Source: Xanthobacteraceae bacterium
GTDB lineage: Bacteria > Pseudomonadota > Alphaproteobacteria > Rhizobiales > Xanthobacteraceae
DNA length: 55,916 bases
Assembly (NCBI GenBank): GCA_031291445.1
Contig: JARLJA010000139.1
Coordinates: 1-55,916 of the forward strand
Direction of reading: 5' to 3'
Positions within the stretch are counted from its first letter, which is position 1. The number at the start of each line of letters is the position of its first letter. Positions 10,763 through 18,212 of this stretch are shown one piece after another. The notes below the pieces were generated by a model, which was not told where the DNA came from, did no database searches, and worked only from the letters and a program-made list of their open reading frames with translations. The position numbers were made by a program, and so were the translations under genes.

Positions 10763-11938
10763 CTATTTGCAGTGCGCTGCGGGAGGGACGTCCGAATAAG
10801 TGGCGACGATTTGCACCCTTCCCACGCCATCTGTCTTCCCGACGAAAACAGGGGTGGAAATGTATCTGCCCGATATCTTGATCCGCCCTTCAGGGCCGTC
10901 CACGCTGATATTCGGTAGCGCCTCCAGAATTTCCTTTGCCCCGGAACTCGGAGATGTCACGGCTTTGGCCAGGGCGTGGACGGCGTTGTAGGCCATGACG
11001 GCCCAGACGTCCGGGGCTGCCATCTCGCCGTACATCCTGGTCAATGACGCCTTGAACTCCATGCCTGCTTCTCCAGGGACCGAACTGTAGTAACTCGCCG
11101 CGGAGTAGATGTTGGCGCCGGACCGGCCAAGCGAATGCAGCGCCTTCTCCGTCATGAGGAAGTCGGCCCGCTTGATGGCCGCAACGCGGTCGTCGCCGCC
11201 AAATTGACGCGAGAAAGTCACGGCATCAGCCCCCATCAGCATCATGATGACGGCGTCAGGACGCGCGGCTGCGATCTTTGCCAGTTCGGACGAGAAATCC
11301 GTCGTTCCGGACGGCGAAAAGGAGGAGCCGATGATCGTGCCGCCGGCTGCTTCTGCGGCCGACATCGCGGGCGGAAGCGCATCGCGGATCGGAGACGAAT
11401 CGGCACCCATGTAATAGAGCTTGGTATTTCCGTCCTTGACGATCTGCCTGACCAGCGTGTGCAGGGTCTGGCTGGTCTCGGGGCCGATCATGAATAGATT
11501 TGCAATGCACATTCCGCCAGGACCGCTGAGAGCGGCAAGGTGCGGAATTCCAGCTTTCAGCGCCGCCTGGTTACAAGCCATCCGGTTGGCGGTCGGCCCC
11601 TGGCTGATGATTGCGTCGACCTTGTCCTGAAAAATAAGACGCTTGCAGACTTCCGCCGCAGTGCGTGGATCGGAGGCGTCGTCGGCTATAATGGCCTCGA
11701 ACGGCCGAGCGGCGAGATGCCGGGAATTGATCTCGTCCACGGCGAGCCGAAGACCTTGTTGTCCGCCTTCGGCCGAACCGCCTGCGGCAGGTCCGCTGAG
11801 CGGCAGCATGAAACCGATCTTGATCGGCTGCACGTCGCCTGCACGCGCCTGGCTATCCGGGCCACTCCACGCTCCGCTCAGAACCACCGCGCAGATGGCT
11901 GACAATCTGACTGCTCGAGACCTCCGATGCCGAGACAC
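10763..11938 (-). CDS. livK: ABC transporter substrate-binding protein, LivK family
   Basis: A 391-residue periplasmic binding protein (type I fold). A Sec signal peptide spans about residues 1-33, with likely cleavage after QARA. The mature protein begins with the family pattern IKIGFMLPLSGPAAGG. Later landmarks are LAVDEINSRHLAARPFEAI and DPRTAAEVCKRLI. First gene of the leftward importer operon, with an AT-rich dyad about 100 nt upstream. The ligand cannot be read from sequence. Relatives that sit beside acyl-CoA ligase genes bind aromatic or alicyclic acids as often as amino acids. Confidence 0.92.
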   Translation of the reverse strand: MSRHRRSRAVRLSAICAVVLSGAWSGPDSQARAGDVQPIKIGFMLPLSGPAAGGSAEGGQQGLRLAVDEINSRHLAARPFEAIIADDASDPRTAAEVCKRLIFQDKVDAIISQGPTANRMACNQAALKAGIPHLAALSGPGGMCIANLFMIGPETSQTLHTLVRQIVKDGNTKLYYMGADSSPIRDALPPAMSAAEAAGGTIIGSSFSPSGTTDFSSELAKIAAARPDAVIMMLMGADAVTFSRQFGGDDRVAAIKRADFLMTEKALHSLGRSGANIYSAASYYSSVPGEAGMEFKASLTRMYGEMAAPDVWAVMAYNAVHALAKAVTSPSSGAKEILEALPNISVDGPEGRIKISGRYISTPVFVGKTDGVGRVQIVATYSDVPPAAHCK

Positions 11939-12037
11939 GATCTCCCCTCCCGCTTTTATTTGGTTGTTTTTCAGTTCGTCCGGCCGCCAGCCGACTTGGG
12001 CGTGGCCGGCCCCGGCTCAACCGCACCAGGGCTAGAA

Positions 12038-12055
12038 AACAATATCAATTGTTAT
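12038..12055. promoter_or_regulatory. Candidate operator upstream of livK
   Basis: Perfect dyad AACAAT-ATCA-ATTGTT at 12038-12053, extended by the shared core TTGTTAT at 12049-12055. It lies about 100 nt upstream of livK and is the most symmetric copy of the motif in this island. Regulator assignment (local MarR) is inference. Confidence 0.5.
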
Positions 12056-12163
12056 AAGTTTTAAGAGAGGATCGCAAGCCCCTCGATGGCGTCTCTGACG
12101 GAAATACCGGATTATCGGCATAGTTCAGCGCTCCTGGGCGCTTTCCCCGGATAATATTTCGCA

Positions 12164-12176
12164 TCATTTGTTAGTA
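12164..12176 (+). promoter_or_regulatory. Weak copy of the TTGTTA motif
   Basis: CATTTGTTAGTAT, sharing TTGTTA with the other sites but lacking the final T. It lies between the livK promoter and the 3' end of the racemase-type gene and may be chance. Confidence 0.2.
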
Positions 12177-12214
12177 TTTCGTCGGCGGTGACGGTCTTGG
12201 ATGGTTGCCCGGCT

Positions 12215-13351
12215 TCAGCTGGCGCCCACAACGCTTGCCACCGCCGCCGCCGCCATTCCCCACCGCGTCAACAGTTCAGCGGGCGCCCCCAGATCCATGG
12301 GCGCGTGCGCCGTCGCGGTCTCCGAGAAACGCGGCGCCGGCGCCGGGAGTGGCCGGTCCCCGCCCACAAACGCCTTCCTTGCGATGTTGTGAGGATGAAG
12401 CGGCGCCTCTTCCAGCGAAAGGATGGGAGCGACACACGCGTCTATTCCATCGAAAATCGCGGCCCACTCATCTCTGGTACGGCTGCGAAAGAGTGTGGTC
12501 AGCCGTTCCTTGAGAGCCGGCCAGTTGCGCCGGTCCGCCCGGTCGGGCAGGCCGACGCCGTCGGGCCCGAGCGCCTTGACGAAGTTGTCGTAGAACGCCG
12601 GCTCGAGAGGAATTACCGCGAGATATCCCCCGTCAGACGTCTCATAGGAGGTCGCGTAGGGGCATCCGCCGTTCAGCATGTCGCCGCCACGCGCATCGTT
12701 CCACATGCCGTGATTCCGCAAGCCGTAGATCGGCCCCATAAGGGCCGCGACGCCGTCAACCATTGCCGCGTCGATCACCTGTCCACGCCCCGTCGTTCGG
12801 GCGCTCAGCAGAGCCGCGAGCAAACCGACGGCCAGGAACATGGCGCCTCCGCTAAAGTCGCCGAGAATGTTCAGGGGAAAAGGGGGCGGACGATCGGCTG
12901 GGCCGATTGCGTAGAGAGCACCGGTCAGAGCGAGATAATTGGGGTCATGTCCAGCCGCCTGAGACAGAGGCCCGGCCTGCCCCCAGCCCGTCACGCGGCC
13001 AATCACGAGGCGGGGGTTCGCCTCCAGGCATGTGCTGGGCGCCAGGCCCAGTCTCTCGAGAACGCCCGGCCGATATCCCTCGATCAGAGCGTCGGCATGG
13101 GGAAGGATGGAGAGAAGCTTCAGCACGTCGCCGGGGCTCTTGAGATCCAGGACCAACTTGCTGCGCCCGCGCCAGATCGGATCGAGGTGATCGGGAAGCG
13201 GCATGGCAGCTTCACGCGCCTTGGGGGGAACCACGCGAAGCAGCTCCGCGCCCATATCCGCAAGCAGCATGCCACAGAAAGGCGCGGGACCAATCGAACT
13301 GAGCTCGATGATCTTGATACCGGCAAGTGGACCGGACGCGGTCGCGCTCAT
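12215..13351 (-). CDS. Alpha-methylacyl-CoA racemase-like CoA-transferase family III protein
   Basis: A 378-residue CaiB/BaiF-fold protein. Two details favour a racemase over a CoA-transferase. AGHDPNYLALTG (His135) corresponds to the catalytic His segment GHDINYLAL of alpha-methylacyl-CoA racemases. PLNILGDFSGGAM (Asp165) corresponds to the catalytic Asp segment. The usual TGRGQVIDAAMVDG follows. AMACR enzymes interconvert 2R and 2S methylacyl-CoA so that stereospecific dehydrogenases can act. It lies 30 nt downstream of the acyl-CoA dehydrogenase gene in the same direction, implying one transcript. A CoA-transferase activity cannot be excluded from sequence. Confidence 0.82.
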   Translation of the reverse strand: MSATASGPLAGIKIIELSSIGPAPFCGMLLADMGAELLRVVPPKAREAAMPLPDHLDPIWRGRSKLVLDLKSPGDVLKLLSILPHADALIEGYRPGVLERLGLAPSTCLEANPRLVIGRVTGWGQAGPLSQAAGHDPNYLALTGALYAIGPADRPPPFPLNILGDFSGGAMFLAVGLLAALLSARTTGRGQVIDAAMVDGVAALMGPIYGLRNHGMWNDARGGDMLNGGCPYATSYETSDGGYLAVIPLEPAFYDNFVKALGPDGVGLPDRADRRNWPALKERLTTLFRSRTRDEWAAIFDGIDACVAPILSLEEAPLHPHNIARKAFVGGDRPLPAPAPRFSETATAHAPMDLGAPAELLTRWGMAAAAVASVVGAS

Positions 13352-13381
13352 TTGTTGCTCCGTGACGATTCGGGTGCGCAG

Positions 13382-14521
13382 TCACTCGAACGCCGCCATC
13401 CCCGTGAGATTGCGGCCGATGATGAGTTTTTGAATCTGCGTCGTCCCATCGGGTATCGTCATCATGCGGGCATCCCTGAAATATCGCTCCAGGGGAAATT
13501 CGGTGCTCAGCCCGTAAGCGCCGTGAATCTGGATCGCATGCGACGTGACGCGGATGGCTGCCTCGGAAGCATACCATTTGGCCATCGACGCCTGCATCTC
13601 GCAGCGCTGCCCTTGCTCCACCATGGCCAGCCCGCGAAAGGCGAGCAGCCGGCTGCAATCGATCTCCGTGGCCATTTCTGCGAGCATCGATTGGACGAGT
13701 TGATGGCCCCCGATGGGCTTGCCCCATTGTTCGCGAGTGCGCGCGTATTCGATACTCGCATCGAGCGCCGCACTTGCTATGCCCGTCGCATACAGGGCCA
13801 CCATACACCGCGCGCGCTCGAACAGCCGCGCCATGATCTTCAGGGCTTCCCCGCGCTGCCCGACGAGGTTGGCCAACGGGACGCGCACATCGTCGAACAA
13901 CAGTTGGCCGGTCGACTTTTCCTTCTGTCCCAATTTTCCGAAATTCCTGGACTTGTAACCGTCGGCGCGCTCTACCAACACCATACTCGGGCCATCGTCG
14001 GTCCGACACACGACAACCGCGAGGTCGGACACATCGCAATTGGAAATCCAGCATTTTTCGCCGGAAATGCGCCAATTTTCGCCATCGCGGACGGCCCGCG
14101 TCCTGATGCCGCCGGGTTGAGAGCCAACGCCGGGCTCCGTCACCGCGATGCTGGCGATGAGCTCGCCCGAAAGCAGACCCGGCAAATAGCGCGCTTGCTG
14201 ATCGGCCGTTCCGATCTTGTGCAACAACAGGCTGACGCTGTCATTGACGCAGACCTGCGCCGCGAGTCCCGAACTCACCCGCGAAAGCTCCTCATACAGG
14301 AGACCGCTGGTGATCAGATCCAAACCGGCGCCTCCACTCTCCGTCGGCACCCAACCTGAACCCAGACCGAAGGGGGACAACTTTCGAAACAGGTCGTGGA
14401 CGATCGCTTTCGGCATGACGTCGGACGCAAAGCGATCGATCGTGGGCTTGACCTCCGCAACAAGAAAGCGACGGAAGCTGTCGACCCCAATACGTTGCTC
14501 TTCAGAGAGATCGAAGTTCAT
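13382..14521 (-). CDS. Acyl-CoA dehydrogenase with Asp at the usual catalytic Glu
   Basis: A 379-residue FAD enzyme of the standard ACAD fold; it oxidises acyl-CoA to 2-enoyl-CoA and passes electrons to ETF. The flavin/substrate segment SIAVTEPGVGSQPGG is near residues 124-138, GEKCWISN near 154-161, and TREQWGKPIGGHQLVQ near 262-276. The motif that carries the catalytic Glu in most members (YEGTxQIQ) reads IPDGTTQIQ here, placing Asp358 at the base position. The alternative Glu position used by isovaleryl-CoA dehydrogenase is Ala. First gene of a leftward pair with the racemase gene; divergent from the CoA ligase across a shared 343-nt gap. Confidence 0.9.
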   Translation of the reverse strand: MNFDLSEEQRIGVDSFRRFLVAEVKPTIDRFASDVMPKAIVHDLFRKLSPFGLGSGWVPTESGGAGLDLITSGLLYEELSRVSSGLAAQVCVNDSVSLLLHKIGTADQQARYLPGLLSGELIASIAVTEPGVGSQPGGIRTRAVRDGENWRISGEKCWISNCDVSDLAVVVCRTDDGPSMVLVERADGYKSRNFGKLGQKEKSTGQLLFDDVRVPLANLVGQRGEALKIMARLFERARCMVALYATGIASAALDASIEYARTREQWGKPIGGHQLVQSMLAEMATEIDCSRLLAFRGLAMVEQGQRCEMQASMAKWYASEAAIRVTSHAIQIHGAYGLSTEFPLERYFRDARMMTIPDGTTQIQKLIIGRNLTGMAAFE

Positions 14522-14591
14522 CGGATACCTTCCTCGAAACGGGGTCAGCTAACTGGAGTCGGCGCGCCCGCGCGGGCACGAAAGTCATCAC

Positions 14592-14607
14592 TTTTGTTAT
14601 AAAAACA
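14592..14607 (+). promoter_or_regulatory. Candidate operator near the acyl-CoA dehydrogenase
   Basis: TTTTGTTATAAAAACA, with arms TGTT and AACA and the shared core TTGTTAT at 14594-14600. It lies about 70-85 nt upstream of the dehydrogenase start. Confidence 0.4.
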
Positions 14608-14696
14608 TAGGGCGACAGGCGCAGTCAATCTCTAATTATGTTAGTTTATACAGCCAACGCCACTCGGTTTGGCCTTGTGAAGTCGGCCGTAAAACG

Positions 14697-14712
14697 ATAA
14701 CGTTTGTTATAA
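14697..14712 (+). promoter_or_regulatory. Candidate operator near the CoA ligase
   Basis: ATAAC-GTTT-GTTAT at 14697-14710 is a perfect 5-bp-arm dyad, followed by AA; the core TTGTTAT is at 14704-14710. It lies about 155 nt upstream of the ligase start. Confidence 0.45.
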
Positions 14713-14864
14713 GAATCCGGTGAACCGCCCCGGGTCTGCACCCCTTACCGGCCGCGTGAGGGCTTCGGCAGATCACGACCAGGGACGAAGACATCGAGAC
14801 AACGATCGAGCCGTCCCCGAGCCTCGGATCGCAGTTTCGCTCGCCGCAGTGTGGAGGAGGATCG

Positions 14865-16412
14865 ATGCAACTGATTGATTTTTTCGACAAAGGCGTGGAC
14901 TTGGTGCCCGATCGAGATTTTCTCGTCGATGACACCGGCAGTCGCACCTACCGACAGGTGCAGCTGGCTTCCAATCTCCTTGCGAGCGGTTTGCGGCGTC
15001 GGGGAATCACCGCGGGAGCCCGCGCTGCCGTTTACAGCCACAATACCTCGGCGGCTTTTGAATGCCTCATAGGCGTCCTTCGCGCGGGATGCATTTGGGT
15101 TTCGGCGAACGTTCGCAATTCGATCGACGACACGATCTACATCTTGAACAACACCTCGGCCGAGGTTCTTTTCTACGCCTCCAAATTCAAGGACGACATT
15201 CGATCGATTCAGCTGTCTTGTCCTGCCATCAAGCTGTTCATCTGCATCGACGCCGAGGCTGACGGCCATCTGTCCCTGAAGTCCCTCATCGACGGCGCGT
15301 CGCCGATTGCCGAGGAATGCGACAGGGGGCGGGATGATATCGCGACACTGTTCAGCTCGGGCGGAACGACGGGAACGCCCAAGGGCATCATGATGACGAA
15401 TCTCGGATGGGCGACTCTGGTCGCCACCATCCGCAGCCAACTCTACCACGAGGCGCCCGTTCATCTTGTCGTCGCCCCGATGACGCACGCTGCGGGCGGG
15501 TTCATGCTTGCCATGGCGCCGATGGGGACCACGAACGTCATATTGCCGGAATTCAATCCGCTGCGGGTGATGGAGGCCATCCAGCACCACCGTGTAACCC
15601 ATCTCTTCCTCCCGCCAACGGCCATTTACCGCCTTCTTTCCCATCCCGATGTGCGAAAATACGATTATTCCTCGCTGCGGTACTTCACCTATGCAGCAGC
15701 GCCCATGGCGCCGGAAAAGATCAAGGAAGCGATTGCCGTTTTCGGCCCGGTCATGACCACGGGCTTCGGACAAACCGAGGCCGGTTTGAACGTAACCTTC
15801 TTTTCGCCGCGGGAGCACATGGAAGCCCTCGCATCCGGCAACGATACACGCCTCTTGAGTTGCGGCCGCGCCTCGATGTTCGCGCGCGTCGAAATCATGA
15901 ACAACGAAGGGACGCTGCTGCAGCCGGGACAAGCCGGCGAGATCGTCGTGCGCAGCGACCAGCTTATGCTCGGTTACTGGAACAATGATGAGGAAACCAA
16001 GAAAGCTCGGGCTTTCGGTTGGCACCACACCGGCGACATAGGCTACAAGGATGCCGATGGATGGGTTTTTCTGGTCGACCGAAAGCGGGATCTGATCATC
16101 TCCGGCGGCTTCAACGTCTTTCCGGCCGAAGTGGAAAAGGTCATCATGTCTCACCCGGCGATCCAGGATTGCGTGGTCGTCGGATCGCCCGATCCCGACT
16201 GGGGCGAGGCGGTCACGGCGGTGATTCAGCTCAAGGATGGCGTAACCGCGACGAACGCCGAACTGCGTGAATTCTGCCGCGCCCGGCTTGGCGGGGTAAA
16301 AGCGCCCAAGAAATTCGAAACCTGGGCGGAGCTTCCGAGAAGCCCGGTAGGAAAGCTTCTCCGGCGCAAGGTGCGGGAACACTTTTGGCAGGACAGATCG
16401 AGGGCGATCTAG
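14865..16412 (+). CDS. AMP-forming acyl-CoA synthetase
   Basis: A 515-residue ANL-superfamily ligase that adenylates a carboxylic acid and transfers it to CoA. The P-loop SSGGTTGTPKG is at residues 164-174, GFGQTEAG about 300-307, and the hinge region HHTGDIGYKDADGW and DRKRDLIISGGFNVFP follow. The C-terminal catalytic Lys segment is SPVGKLLRRK. The first enzyme of the island, so its substrate is the acid brought in by the adjacent importer; specificity cannot be read (aromatic, alicyclic or branched). Start ATG with GGAGG about 6 nt upstream. It converges on the MarR gene with a 35-nt gap. Confidence 0.9.
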   Translation: MQLIDFFDKGVDLVPDRDFLVDDTGSRTYRQVQLASNLLASGLRRRGITAGARAAVYSHNTSAAFECLIGVLRAGCIWVSANVRNSIDDTIYILNNTSAEVLFYASKFKDDIRSIQLSCPAIKLFICIDAEADGHLSLKSLIDGASPIAEECDRGRDDIATLFSSGGTTGTPKGIMMTNLGWATLVATIRSQLYHEAPVHLVVAPMTHAAGGFMLAMAPMGTTNVILPEFNPLRVMEAIQHHRVTHLFLPPTAIYRLLSHPDVRKYDYSSLRYFTYAAAPMAPEKIKEAIAVFGPVMTTGFGQTEAGLNVTFFSPREHMEALASGNDTRLLSCGRASMFARVEIMNNEGTLLQPGQAGEIVVRSDQLMLGYWNNDEETKKARAFGWHHTGDIGYKDADGWVFLVDRKRDLIISGGFNVFPAEVEKVIMSHPAIQDCVVVGSPDPDWGEAVTAVIQLKDGVTATNAELREFCRARLGGVKAPKKFETWAELPRSPVGKLLRRKVREHFWQDRSRAI

Positions 16413-16447
16413 CAAGGATCGACGGACGGCAACGATCGCCTCACCAC

Positions 16448-17041
16448 CTACTCGACGTTCCGCCTCGAACGTCGACGAGGCTTTTCTGCTGCTGCCGTTC
16501 GGGCGTCGACCTGCTCTTCGGCCGGAACGACCGGACTCATCATCGTCCGGTCCTCCAACACGACCTCATCCATGTGGTCCACCAATTTCGCGATCAGCTG
16601 CGCAAAAAAATCGGTTTCGAGAGAAGACATCGACTCAAAGAGCAGGTCGGCCATGTAGCGGACCTGGGGAAGAAGCTGTTCGTACAGCTGTCGACCATCC
16701 GGGGTCAGCGAGAGAATCTTGCGGCGGCCGTCGTCCCCGCGCCGCGCGGTGATCCGGCCTGCCTTGCTCAAGGTCGCGACGGCGCGACTTACGTTCATCG
16801 GGTGCATGCCCGTCGCCTTGGCGATTTCGTGCGACGCAGCTTCTCCCATCGGCGCCAAAATCATCAACACTCTCAACTCGTTCGTGTTGATCGAGTACAT
16901 GTCGGACAGGACGAACGAAAATGGCCGCATTGCCAAGTGTGACAGCTTGAGAAGCTGCCCCAAGAGAGCAACGCGCGAGACCCTTCGTTCATTCGAGGAT
17001 GACTTCGCCGCCGTCATTTGAACCTGAGTTTCCGTCACCAT
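16448..17041 (-). CDS. MarR family transcriptional regulator
   Basis: A 197-residue winged-helix regulator. The recognition region EIAKATGMHPMNVSRAVATLSKAGRI lies about residues 73-98 and the wing RRGDDGRRKILSLTPDG follows. Long helices on both sides form the dimer interface. The C-terminus is a basic tail (KPRRRSRR). MarR proteins next to acyl-CoA catabolic genes usually repress them and release DNA on binding an acyl-CoA. Its position at the end of the branched-acid island and the recurring AT-rich dyads in that island suggest it controls it; that is inference. No copy of the dyad was found in its own short upstream gap. Confidence 0.88.
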   Translation of the reverse strand: MVTETQVQMTAAKSSSNERRVSRVALLGQLLKLSHLAMRPFSFVLSDMYSINTNELRVLMILAPMGEAASHEIAKATGMHPMNVSRAVATLSKAGRITARRGDDGRRKILSLTPDGRQLYEQLLPQVRYMADLLFESMSSLETDFFAQLIAKLVDHMDEVVLEDRTMMSPVVPAEEQVDARTAAAEKPRRRSRRNVE

Positions 17042-17230
17042 GGCATGTCGTTCGAGCCGCTCGCTATTGGTTCGTCGTGCCGTTGACCGCGCAAAGGCTC
17101 AATCCATGGCCGCCGTCAAACGCACCCCGAAGTACGCCTGCGAGAATATCAGCTTGTGGGTTGGGCTGACTTTAAGCGGCTTTTTCTCGATGCTGCAAGC
17201 GCATGACGGCGAAGAGCAACGATCGTGCCC

Positions 17231-18082
17231 CTACATCGCCAGCCCCGCGCACTGGGCGAACAGTTCGCCCCGGCTTGCGATCGCGAGCTTGGCGTAGGCG
17301 CGCCGGCGAAAGGTGATCACGGTCGCCGGCGACACCTTCAGCTCCAGCGCGATGGCCTCGGCCGAATGGCCGCAGACGATGAGGGCGCAGACCGCGCGCT
17401 CGCGCGGCGACAGGGCCTTGAAGCGCTCGCCGAGGAAGGTCTCGACGCGCTGGCGCGCCGCGCCGGCCCGAAAGCTGCCGCCGGTGAGGTCCTCGTGCCG
17501 GTGCAGGCACGACGCCAGGATGCGGCCGCTGTCGCCGAGCCTGAGCAGCGTGTCGGCGATGCGCGCCCGCGGCTGCGCCCCGTAATAGAGATTGATGTAG
17601 AGGGTGCGATGGCGCGACGCGGCGATGGCCGCGACCTTACCCGCGAGCCCGACGTCGTGAAACAGGCGGCTGCGATAGGTCCGGTCGCCGATCTCGCTCG
17701 ACACGATGCCTTCGGTCATGAAGCCTTCGGTCGCGAAGCCCTGCGTCGCGACGCTCGCTTCGCCGCCGCGATGACGCCAGAGCAGCTGATCGCGACCGAC
17801 GAAGCTGCGGGAATAGGCGCGGCACAGCTCGGCCACCAGGCGCTGGTCCGAGGGTCGATGCGCCAGCAGGCAGCGCGCCTCGCCGTCCTCCAGCATGAAC
17901 ACGGTGACCTGATCGGCGTCGTAGAGCTCGGTGCACGCCTCTGCCAGACGGAGGGGAAATTCGGCATCGCCGATCGCGGCCACGACCGCGGCGACGGCGC
18001 CGGCGGCATCCCGCCGCGCCGGCGCGGCACCCCGCGACCGCGCAGCTCGGCGCGGGTTCCGGATTTCCAGGACCTCAGGCAT
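17231..18082 (-). CDS. LuxR family regulator
   Basis: A 283-residue protein with a C-terminal LuxR/FixJ-type helix-turn-helix: LSPRERAVCALIVCGHSAEA, then LKVSPATVITFRRRAYAKL, about residues 224-270. The N-terminal part (about 30-200) looks like a sensory domain of unknown type; it is not an obvious receiver, and I see no autoinducer-binding hallmark. It is divergent from the FAD hydroxylase gene with a 130-nt shared gap, which suggests it controls that gene; family members in such positions act as activators responding to a metabolite. The gene ends near 17231 with nothing obvious behind it. Confidence 0.85.
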   Translation of the reverse strand: MPEVLEIRNPRRAARSRGAAPARRDAAGAVAAVVAAIGDAEFPLRLAEACTELYDADQVTVFMLEDGEARCLLAHRPSDQRLVAELCRAYSRSFVGRDQLLWRHRGGEASVATQGFATEGFMTEGIVSSEIGDRTYRSRLFHDVGLAGKVAAIAASRHRTLYINLYYGAQPRARIADTLLRLGDSGRILASCLHRHEDLTGGSFRAGAARQRVETFLGERFKALSPRERAVCALIVCGHSAEAIALELKVSPATVITFRRRAYAKLAIASRGELFAQCAGLAM

Positions 18083-18112
18083 GGCGCATCTCCCGTGGCT
18101 GGCGGCGCCGCC

Positions 18113-18130
18113 GTCCCCCTTCGGGGGGAC
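18113..18130. promoter_or_regulatory. UUCG-capped perfect hairpin in a divergent gap
   Basis: GTCCCCC-TTCG-GGGGGAC, a 7-bp perfect stem with a UUCG loop on the plus strand. It sits 31 nt upstream of the LuxR start and 83 nt before the hydroxylase start, so it would be in one or both leaders. It has no U-run. Function unknown. Confidence 0.4.
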
Positions 18131-18212
18131 AGACGGGCGCGACCTCTCACGACTATTAGTCTAACATCCAGGCGCGGCGAGCAAGCGCGTCCACGGCTCC
18201 GGGACCGAACCG

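Larger units (their letters stand above)
14522..14864. promoter_or_regulatory. Divergent promoter between acyl-CoA dehydrogenase and CoA ligase
   Basis: A 343-nt AT-rich gap serving the leftward dehydrogenase/racemase genes and the rightward ligase. It holds two copies of the TTGTTATAA core, one nearer each gene, listed separately. No gene is seen. Confidence 0.55.

Noticed and set aside
12215-13351. Calling this gene a formyl/carnitine-type CoA-transferase
   Set aside because: The GHDPNYLALTG His and the LGDFSGG Asp fit the racemase branch better; kept as an alternative.
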